A stretch of DNA of 64,000 nt from positions 62,001-126,000 of the forward strand of contig NZ_JAOXLP010000011.1 in the NCBI RefSeq assembly GCF_025791835.1. The letters run 5' to 3'. Source of the DNA: Roseomonas xinghualingensis (GTDB lineage: Bacteria; Pseudomonadota; Alphaproteobacteria; Acetobacterales; Acetobacteraceae). Below, piece after piece: positions 34,916 through 41,594 of the stretch. Each line of letters starts with the position of its first letter. Position 1 is the stretch's first letter. The notes under the pieces are model-generated. The model ran no database searches and was not told the DNA's origin. It worked only from the letters and a program-made list of their open reading frames with translations. The translations under genes and the position numbers were made by a program.

Positions 34916-35641
34916 GTGATCCTCGCTCCTCGCCGCACCCTTCTGGCTGGGCTGCCCGCACTTGCGGCCCTTGCCACGCTGCGTCCGGCCCAGGCCCAGA
35001 GCCCGGCTCCGTCCGGCCCGCATAGTCTGCCGCCGCTGCCCTACGCGCCTTCGGCCAATGAGCCGCATATCGATGCGCAGACCATGGAGCTGCACCATGG
35101 CCGCCATCACCAGGCCTATGTCACGGCCTTGAACAACGCGCTGAAGGACCATGGGCAACTCGCCTCCATGCCGCTGCAGGAGCTGTTGGCGAATCTGAAC
35201 CAGGTGCCGGAGAGCATTCGCACCACCATCCGGAACAATGGTGGCGGCCACGCCAATCACAGCATGTTCTGGCAGGTAATGGGCGGGAAGGGCGGGGCGC
35301 CCTCGGGTGAACTGGCCCAGGCCATCACCCGCGACCTGGGCGGCTTCGAGAAGATGAAGGCCGATTTTAACGCCGCCGGCGCCGGGCGCTTCGGCAGCGG
35401 CTGGGTCTTCGTCACCGTCGCCCCGGACGGCAAGCTGGCGCTCACCACTCGGCCGAACCAGGACACGCCGCTCTTCGAGGGCGAGCGCGTGCTGTTCGGT
35501 AATGATGTGTGGGAGCACGCCTATTACCTGAAGTACCAGAACCGCCGCCCGGAATACCTTGCCGCGTGGTGGAACGTGGTGGACTGGGACAAGGTGGGCG
35601 ATCGCTACGCAGCGGCGAAGGCTGGGAAGCTCACCCTCTGA
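34916..35641 (+). CDS. Exported Fe/Mn-type superoxide dismutase
   Basis: A 241-residue superoxide dismutase. The GTG at 34916 has GGGAG nine bases upstream and gives APRRTLLAGLPALAALATLRPAQAQ, an export signal with twin Arg. The enzyme core has MELHHGRHHQAYV, GGHANHSMFW and DVWEHAYYLKYQNRRPEYL, which supply the His/His/Asp/His metal ligands. Most Fe/Mn enzymes are cytosolic; the signal suggests periplasmic superoxide removal, possibly by the Tat route after metal loading. Metal preference cannot be settled. A strong hairpin follows. Confidence 0.88.
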   Translation: MILAPRRTLLAGLPALAALATLRPAQAQSPAPSGPHSLPPLPYAPSANEPHIDAQTMELHHGRHHQAYVTALNNALKDHGQLASMPLQELLANLNQVPESIRTTIRNNGGGHANHSMFWQVMGGKGGAPSGELAQAITRDLGGFEKMKADFNAAGAGRFGSGWVFVTVAPDGKLALTTRPNQDTPLFEGERVLFGNDVWEHAYYLKYQNRRPEYLAAWWNVVDWDKVGDRYAAAKAGKLTL

Positions 35642-35650
35642 GCGTCCGTA

Positions 35651-35682
35651 CCGGGGCTCCGCCAGGGTGGCGGCTGCCCCGG
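35651..35682 (+). terminator. Rho-independent-like hairpin after the superoxide dismutase
   Basis: CCGGGGC (35651-35657) pairs with GCCCCGG (35676-35682), with an inner CCGCC/GGCGG stem. A TTTT follows 14 bases further on, so the U-tract is displaced. Position ten bases after the stop supports termination. Confidence 0.6.
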
Positions 35683-35767
35683 AGCCCGTAAGGGGTTTTG
35701 ACTCCATGGTCACGGGCCTATGCTCCCGTGGCCCGGAACGGGTGGAACAGATGAGGGAACGTCTACG

Positions 35768-36541
35768 GTGGATTATGGCGCCACGCCCGGTGAGCCGACG
35801 CTTGCCCTGGAGAACGGGATCGCCACGATCCGACTGAACCGGCCGGAGGTGCATAACCGTATCGAGCCGGACGACCTGGTGGCGCTGAACGGCATCCTGG
35901 AGCGCATCGATGCCGATCCTTCGGTCCGCGTGGCGGTGCTCACGGCCGGCGGCCGTTCCTTCAGCTCAGGCTTTCATATTGGCAAGCTGAACGCATCCGG
36001 CGCGCAGGATGATTCGTCCTTCGGGCGCCTGGCGGACCGGCTTGAGGCGCTGCGCGTGCCGACCATCTGCGCGATGAATGGCGGCGTCTATGGCGGCTCC
36101 ACTGATCTGGCGCTGGCCTGCGACTTCCGCATCGGCGTGACCGGCATGGCCATGTTCATGCCTGCGGCGCGGTTGGGGCTGCATTACTATCCGAGCGGAT
36201 TGCAGCGTTATGTGAGCCGCCTTGGCCTGAACACGGCGAAGCGCCTGTTCCTGACGGCGGAGAAGCTCCAGGCGGAAGAATTGCTGCGTATCGGCTTCCT
36301 GACCGAACTGGTCGCGCCGGAGGATCTGGAGGGGCGTGTCGCGGCGCTCGCCACGACATTGGCCGCCAATGCGCCGCTGGCGGTACAGGGCATGAAGCAG
36401 GCCCTGAACGCCATCGCGCGTGGTGACGCCGATCTTGCCGCCATTGCCGAGACGGCGACGCGTGTTCGCAATTCCGAGGATCTCCAGGAGGGACGGGCAG
36501 CCTGGCTCGAGAAGCGGACGCCGCGCTTCATGGGGCGCTGA
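35768..36541 (+). CDS. Enoyl-CoA hydratase/isomerase-family protein with altered catalytic acids
   Basis: A 257-residue crotonase-fold protein. The oxyanion-hole region SFSSGFHIG and MNGGVYGGSTDLALACDFRIG are clear. Compared with hydratases, the first catalytic Glu position holds Asp (STDLAL) and the second holds Ala (MPAARLG), so standard hydratase chemistry is unlikely; isomerase, hydrolase or other crotonase reactions remain possible. GTG at 35768 follows GAGGGA (35753-35758); an upstream in-frame start at 35720 lacks a site. It neighbours a Bug-type binding protein. Confidence 0.85.
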   Translation: MDYGATPGEPTLALENGIATIRLNRPEVHNRIEPDDLVALNGILERIDADPSVRVAVLTAGGRSFSSGFHIGKLNASGAQDDSSFGRLADRLEALRVPTICAMNGGVYGGSTDLALACDFRIGVTGMAMFMPAARLGLHYYPSGLQRYVSRLGLNTAKRLFLTAEKLQAEELLRIGFLTELVAPEDLEGRVAALATTLAANAPLAVQGMKQALNAIARGDADLAAIAETATRVRNSEDLQEGRAAWLEKRTPRFMGR

Positions 36542-36595
36542 AGCCCCACGCCGCATCCAGGAGCGGCGGAAGAAAGAAATACCAAGGAGGAAAAA

Positions 36596-37561
36596 ATGAT
36601 TTCACGCCGCCTGATGCTTGCCGCGCCAGCCCTGCTGGCGGGGCGGGCGGCCTTGGCGCAGGCCTATCCGGATCGCCCGATCCGCATCATCGTCGGCTTT
36701 ACCGCGGCGGGGGCGACGGATCTGGCGATCCGTGCCATCGCGCCGCGCATGTCGGAGGCGCTTGGGCAGAGCGTGGTGATCGACAACCGCCCCGGCGCGG
36801 GCGGCAATATCGCGACGGAGCTGGTTGTCCGCGCTCCGGCCGATGGCCATACGCTGCTGCTGGGCACGGTCGGGCCGATGGTGATCAACCCGCTGATCTA
36901 CCCGAATATGGGCTTCGACCCGATGGCGGACCTCGTGCCAGTCTCCAATCTGGTACAGGCCTCCACCATCCTGGTCGTTCCGGCGGAGAGGTCCTGGCGC
37001 AGCGTGGCGGACCTCCTGGCGGAGGCCCGGAAGGCGCCGGGCTCACTGAACTGGGGCTATAGCGGCGTTGGTACCACCGGGCAGCTGGCTGCAAGCATGC
37101 TGAACCAGATGGCCCGCATCGAGACGGTGGGCGTGCCCTATCGCGGCGGCGGGCCGCTGATGTCCGATCTCCTGGCGGGACGGCTGGACTTCACCTTCTC
37201 CACCACCCCGCCGGCCATGCCGCATGTGGAAAGCGGAAAGATCCGCGTGCTGGCGGTGACGACGGCGCAGCGCTCCCGGTTGATGCCAGACTACCCGACG
37301 GTGAGTGAGGCTGGCCTCCCCGGCTTCAGCGCGGAGAGCTATTACATGCTGCTTGCCCCGCGCGGCACGCCGCCGGAGGCCATTCGCATCCTGAACGCGG
37401 CGGTGAATAAGGCCCTGACCTATCCGGAGGTGGTGGCGGCCCTCAATAAGCAGGGGCTGGAGGTGCAGCCGGGATCGCCGGAGGACACGAAAGCCTATCT
37501 GCAGGCCGAGCAGAAACGCTGGCCGCCGATCGTTGCGGCCAGTGGGTTGCGGGCCGATTGA
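36596..37561 (+). CDS. Tripartite tricarboxylate transporter substrate-binding protein (Bug/TctC)
   Basis: A 321-residue periplasmic protein. Signal RRLMLAAPALLAGRAALAQ, then YPDRPIRIIVGFTAAGATDLAIR and VIDNRPGAGGNIATE, the hallmark of the Bug family, which binds carboxylates. AAGGAGG stands a few bases before the ATG. No TctA or TctB membrane gene is nearby; orphan Bug proteins are numerous in this bacterial group. The adjacent crotonase-fold gene suggests a carboxylic or acyl substrate, but that is inference. Confidence 0.92.
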   Translation: MISRRLMLAAPALLAGRAALAQAYPDRPIRIIVGFTAAGATDLAIRAIAPRMSEALGQSVVIDNRPGAGGNIATELVVRAPADGHTLLLGTVGPMVINPLIYPNMGFDPMADLVPVSNLVQASTILVVPAERSWRSVADLLAEARKAPGSLNWGYSGVGTTGQLAASMLNQMARIETVGVPYRGGGPLMSDLLAGRLDFTFSTTPPAMPHVESGKIRVLAVTTAQRSRLMPDYPTVSEAGLPGFSAESYYMLLAPRGTPPEAIRILNAAVNKALTYPEVVAALNKQGLEVQPGSPEDTKAYLQAEQKRWPPIVAASGLRAD

Positions 37562-37571
37562 GGCAGTCAGT

Positions 37572-37650
37572 GCGATGGCCTCCAGAGGCCATCGCGTCTG
37601 GTTTCATGGGAAACAGCTGGCTCCAGGGAAGCGATGCCCCCTGGGGCCAG
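37572..37650. terminator. Tandem hairpins forming a bidirectional terminator
   Basis: Two strong palindromes fill the gap between convergent genes. GCGATGGCCTC (37572-37582) and GAGGCCATCGC (37585-37595) make a perfect 11-bp stem; CTGGCTCCAGGG (37617-37628) and CCCTGGGGCCAG (37639-37650) make a 12-bp stem with one wobble. A small GTTTC/GAAAC stem lies between (37601-37614). Tracts of T are short. Confidence 0.65.
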
Positions 37651-37663
37651 TTGCAAAGACGGA

Positions 37664-38941
37664 TCAGAAAGAGCCGGTCTTCAGCCCTTCGGGCATGCCG
37701 GCCACTGTCACGGCCAGGTCATCCGGCCGCAGCAGCCGCGCGGCCACCTTGGCCAGCCTGTCGCGCGACAGCGCGGCGAGGCGGGCGGGGCGCTTTTCCA
37801 GCCAGTCCAGTGGACGGTTGTTCTGGCGCAGGGCCAGAAGGATTCCGGCCACCTGTCGCGTGGAGGTGAAGGAAAGGGGCTGGCTACCTGTGAGATAGGC
37901 GATAGCCTCCTCCCGCTCGGCCTCGGTGGGGCCGGAGGCGGCCATGCGGGCCCATTCGGCACGCAGCACCGAAAGCGTCTCGGCCATGCGGGCATTCTCG
38001 GTGGCGACAGAGCCGACGATCACGCTGCGCCCGGCGATCGGTTCCGCTCCGGCGCCGATGCCATAGGCAAGGCCGCGCTCCACGCGCACCGCATTCATCA
38101 GGCGGGAGGAGAAGCCGCCGCCAGAGAGCACGCGCAGGACAACTCCGGCTGCCTCCCAGTCCGGATCGTCCACGGCAAGGCCAGGCTGTCCGAAGACGGC
38201 GCTGGATTGCGGGCTGTCCATTGTCACCACCTGCACGCCACGGGCGGAGAAGGCGGGGAGGGCGGGAACGGCGCCGGGATCGCCCGCTGGCCAATCACCG
38301 AAGAGCGTCTCCAGCGCTTCCCGCAACTGCTCGGCGGTGATGGCGCCAGAGGCGGTGACCATCAGGCCGGCGCGGTGGAACTGCCGCGTGGGCATGCTCT
38401 TGAGCAGTTCCACAGGCAGGTTTGCGAGGCTTTCCGCCGTGCCGCCGGAAGGGCGGCCATAGGGGCCGGGCAGGGCGGCGGCCCAGAAGGCGCGGCCAGC
38501 CTGTCCGCGCGGATTCTCCAGCGCCTGGCGGGCGCCCGCTATGGCGCGGGCCCGCACCCGTTCCACGTCCTGCGCGTCCATGCGGGGAGCGGAAAGGGCA
38601 AGACGGGCAAGGCGCACCGCCTCGGGCAGCGCATCGGTCAGGCAGCGGAAGCCGCCGGTGAATTCGTCGCGGTCGGCCGAGAAGGAGAAGGAGATGGCGG
38701 CGTCGCGTATCGCTTCCTGGAAAGCATTCGCGGTCAGGTCGCCCGCGCCCTCGGTCAGCAGGGCTGCGGCCAGGGCGGCGGCGCCTTCGCGCCCCTCAGG
38801 GTCGAGGGCCGCGCCGCCCGGGACGGAGAAGGCGAGGGAGATGATCGGGACGGCATGGTCCTCGGCCAGCCAGGCGGTCACGCCGGCCGCCTCCACCACC
38901 TGCACCGGCAGGGTGAAGCCGCTGGGAATGGTATCGCTCAT
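37664..38941 (-). CDS. M16-family peptidase homolog, non-catalytic subunit
   Basis: A 425-residue M16 protein with the two-domain pitrilysin fold (VPIISLAFSVPGGAALDPEG and the C-terminal inhibitor-like domain). The zinc motif HxxEH is absent; the corresponding stretch reads ALAAALLTEGAG. It is therefore the partner of the catalytic M16 gene upstream, whose stop overlaps its ATG (ATGA). Such pairs act as heterodimeric processing peptidases, here probably periplasmic since the partner carries a signal. This subunit has no visible signal, which is odd for a periplasmic complex. Confidence 0.9.
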   Translation of the reverse strand: MSDTIPSGFTLPVQVVEAAGVTAWLAEDHAVPIISLAFSVPGGAALDPEGREGAAALAAALLTEGAGDLTANAFQEAIRDAAISFSFSADRDEFTGGFRCLTDALPEAVRLARLALSAPRMDAQDVERVRARAIAGARQALENPRGQAGRAFWAAALPGPYGRPSGGTAESLANLPVELLKSMPTRQFHRAGLMVTASGAITAEQLREALETLFGDWPAGDPGAVPALPAFSARGVQVVTMDSPQSSAVFGQPGLAVDDPDWEAAGVVLRVLSGGGFSSRLMNAVRVERGLAYGIGAGAEPIAGRSVIVGSVATENARMAETLSVLRAEWARMAASGPTEAEREEAIAYLTGSQPLSFTSTRQVAGILLALRQNNRPLDWLEKRPARLAALSRDRLAKVAARLLRPDDLAVTVAGMPEGLKTGSF

Positions 38942-40368
38942 GGCGCGCTCACGCCTTCCGGCAGCAGCCACCCGGTCATGGAGGGATGGGTGAAGACCGC
39001 GCGGGCGGCGGCCATGACGGCCTCGGGCGTCACGGCGCGGATGCGGGCAGGCCAGTTCTCCACGGATTCCACGGGCAGGCCGATGGCCAGCGCGCCGCCG
39101 AGCAGGCGCGGTGCGGCCCCCAGCCCGTCCAGCGCAAGCAGGGCACCCGCGGTGAGTTGGCGCTGGCTGCGTGCCACCTCCTCCGCGGTCACGCCTTCGT
39201 CCAGCAGGCGGCAGACCTCATCCTCGACCGCCGCCTCCAGCTTGGCCGGCGTCGTATCGCCGCGTGGCGTGGCGTAAATGCCGAAGGAGCCAGCCCCCAG
39301 CGCGTCACTGTCGTATCCGGCGCCGGCGCCGACCGCGAGCCCGGCCTGGACCAGCGCCTTGTGCAGGCGGGAGCCGGGGCCGCCGCCCAGCAGATGGGCC
39401 AGCACCTCCAGCGGATGGGAATGCTCCGTGCCCGTGCCTTCGCGACCCCAAGTGAGGGTGGGAGCAATCCAGGAGCGCAGCAGCTGTGCCTCCCGCACCC
39501 CGGGGTCGTTCCGCACCAGGCGGGATTGCAGCGGTGCCTCGGGTGGCCCGGGGCGGTGGCGTGGCGTCACCTCGCGGTTCTCGACGCCGCCATACTCGTC
39601 CTCCACCACCCGGCGCAGGGCGGCTTCGTCCACGGCGCCGTTCACCACCAGCACGGCATTGCCGGGGGCATACCAGTGGCGGTGGAAATCCAGCATGTCC
39701 TCGCGGGTGATGGCGCGGATCTCATCGGCCCAGCCGATGATGGGGCGGCCGCGCCAGTGCTGCGGGCCCCACATCGCGGCCTCATAGGCCTCGCGGAAGC
39801 GGGCGCGTGGGTTGCTGTCGGTGCGCTGGCGGCGCTCCTCCAGGATCACGGCGCGCTCGGGTTCCACCCCGTCCTCGGGGAAGAGGGGCGCGCGGAGGCG
39901 GTCGGCCTCCATCATCGCCACCAGCCTGAGGCGCGTCGCCTCCACCGTCTGGTGGTAGGCGGTCACGTCGCGGGAGGTGAAGGCATTGTCCTGCCCGCCC
40001 TCGCGTGCCACGCGGCGGGAGAATTCGCCATCCGCCACATGCTCGCTGCCCTTGAACATCATGTGCTCGAGGAAATGCGCGAGGCCGGACCTGCCGGCAG
40101 GGTCATCCCCCGCGCCGACGCCGTAGAACAGGTAATGCGCCACCACCGGCGCTCCGCGTGTCCCGATATGCGCCACGCGCAAGCCATTGGGCATGCGCCA
40201 GAGCGTCGCACCGAAAAGCGGGCGGTCGGCCGGGATGGGAGGTGGGGCGGTGACGGCTGCGGGGGCGGCCAGGGAAGCGGGTGGCGGTGCGGCGAGGGCG
40301 CGCGTAGCCAGGGCGGCCGGCACGGCAGCGGCGGCGGCCAGTGCGGCGCGGCGGGTCAGGGGTGGCAT
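38938..40368 (-). CDS. M16-family zinc metallopeptidase, catalytic subunit
   Basis: A 476-residue peptidase. ATG at 40368 gives MPPLTRRAALAAAAAVPAALATRALA, an export signal with an Arg pair. The zinc site HFLEH and the downstream Glu in the AREGGQDNAFTSRDVTAYHQ region match pitrilysin-type enzymes, and the second half repeats the fold. The gene pair follows the DUF3035 lipoprotein gene, the usual order in alphaproteobacteria. Role probably protein or peptide turnover in the periplasm. Confidence 0.91.
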   Translation of the reverse strand: MPPLTRRAALAAAAAVPAALATRALAAPPPASLAAPAAVTAPPPIPADRPLFGATLWRMPNGLRVAHIGTRGAPVVAHYLFYGVGAGDDPAGRSGLAHFLEHMMFKGSEHVADGEFSRRVAREGGQDNAFTSRDVTAYHQTVEATRLRLVAMMEADRLRAPLFPEDGVEPERAVILEERRQRTDSNPRARFREAYEAAMWGPQHWRGRPIIGWADEIRAITREDMLDFHRHWYAPGNAVLVVNGAVDEAALRRVVEDEYGGVENREVTPRHRPGPPEAPLQSRLVRNDPGVREAQLLRSWIAPTLTWGREGTGTEHSHPLEVLAHLLGGGPGSRLHKALVQAGLAVGAGAGYDSDALGAGSFGIYATPRGDTTPAKLEAAVEDEVCRLLDEGVTAEEVARSQRQLTAGALLALDGLGAAPRLLGGALAIGLPVESVENWPARIRAVTPEAVMAAARAVFTHPSMTGWLLPEGVSAP

Positions 40369-40450
40369 TCCAGATATGTGGGGCTCAAACCGGCCGTCTG
40401 AAATGGCCGGATGGATCTCCAATGATGAAAACCCATTCCGGCCGTGTCCA

Positions 40451-41023
40451 TTAGAACAGTCCTTCCAGCAGGCCGCGCTGGCGGCGCTGGACGATCGGGG
40501 TCTCCCCCTCCTCGGGCGAGCGGCCCAGGGCGGAGTTTTCTCGCAGGCGCTGCGATTCCTGTTGGGGATCGATCACGGTGCCAGGACGGGGCGGTTCCTG
40601 CCAGAACATCAGCCGCTCGGCCAAGGTCTGCTGCGGGCGGTCGAGCTGGCGGCTCTCTTCATCCACCTGGCGGCGGATGCTGTCGCTGGGGTTCACGCCG
40701 GCGGCCTGGCCGGCCTGGGTGATCAAGGCGGCCTCGGTGCCCGTGGGGCGGCTCTGCCGCTCGTCGGAGAGGATGCTGGCGGGGGCCAGGGTGCTCTCGC
40801 CGCGTTCGCGCGCCGTCATTTCCTGCGGGCGCTGGGTGCCGGGGCGGGGCGGCGGAAGGTTGCCGATGCCGGATGGAATGGAAAGGGGTGCGCGGGTGAC
40901 CACCTGGAACTCGTCCGGGGCATCGCGGGTCAGGCCCAGGGTCCGCGCCGTGTCGGCGCATCCGCCCAGCAGCGGGGCGGCCAGCAGCAGCGCAGGGGCC
41001 AGGAGGAGGGAGCGCGGGGTCAT
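40451..41023 (-). CDS. DUF3035 lipoprotein (BamF-like candidate)
   Basis: A 190-residue lipoprotein: signal LLLAPALLLAAPLLGGC with the lipobox Cys at about residue 22. The mature part contains TRDAPDEFQVVTRAPLSIPSGI, which is the conserved core of the DUF3035 family; the remainder is Pro/Gln/Arg-rich. DUF3035 proteins have been linked to the alphaproteobacterial outer-membrane assembly complex; the assignment to BamF is from memory and should be treated as likely but unproven. It lies between lspA and the M16 pair. Confidence 0.83.
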   Translation of the reverse strand: MTPRSLLLAPALLLAAPLLGGCADTARTLGLTRDAPDEFQVVTRAPLSIPSGIGNLPPPRPGTQRPQEMTARERGESTLAPASILSDERQSRPTGTEAALITQAGQAAGVNPSDSIRRQVDEESRQLDRPQQTLAERLMFWQEPPRPGTVIDPQQESQRLRENSALGRSPEEGETPIVQRRQRGLLEGLF

Positions 41024-41087
41024 GGCTGTGTTTCTAGCAGGGGAGCAGGGAAACCGGAAGGAAACGGGGGCTGCTTCCGGAAACCCT

Positions 41088-41594
41088 TCATTGCGAGGCC
41101 TCGGCAGGGACGGGGCGGGGGAATATCGCTTCGATCAGCAGGATGGCGACGCCCAGCACGATGGCGGCATCCGCCACGTTGAAGACGTACCAGTGCCAGC
41201 CCCAGGCATAGGCATCGATGAAATCGACCACCGCGCCGAAGCGGATGCGATCGATCACATTGCCCACCGCGCCGCCGATGATGGCGCCCAGGGCCAGGGC
41301 GGTGCGGCGGTTCTCCGCCTTGGCCAGCCAGCGGAGCAGGAAGCCGGCGATCGCCGCCGCCATCGCCGCCAGCGCCCAGGCATGCCAGGGGGCGGAGCCC
41401 GAGAGCAGGCCGAAGGTGACGCCACGATTCCAGACCATGGTCAGGGCCAGGCCGAACTCATCCCCACCCAGCAGCGGCACGCTGCGGCGTGTGGGAAGGT
41501 CCAGGACCTCCAGGATCCACCACTTGCTGGCCTGGTCGGCGACCAGGACCAGCAGGGCGAGGATCAGGCCGCGCCGCAGGTTGAGGGCGGCCAT
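41088..41594 (-). CDS. lspA: Lipoprotein signal peptidase LspA
   Basis: A 168-residue inner-membrane aspartic peptidase that cleaves prolipoproteins after diacylglyceryl transfer. Four helices and the catalytic Asp motifs GNVIDR and FNVADAAI are visible. ATG at 41594 shares one base with the ileS stop (TGATG); longer in-frame starts lie in ileS. Its substrates in this window include the protease-like lipoprotein, the DUF3035 protein and the Wza-like protein. Confidence 0.94.
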   Translation of the reverse strand: MAALNLRRGLILALLVLVADQASKWWILEVLDLPTRRSVPLLGGDEFGLALTMVWNRGVTFGLLSGSAPWHAWALAAMAAAIAGFLLRWLAKAENRRTALALGAIIGGAVGNVIDRIRFGAVVDFIDAYAWGWHWYVFNVADAAIVLGVAILLIEAIFPRPVPAEASQ

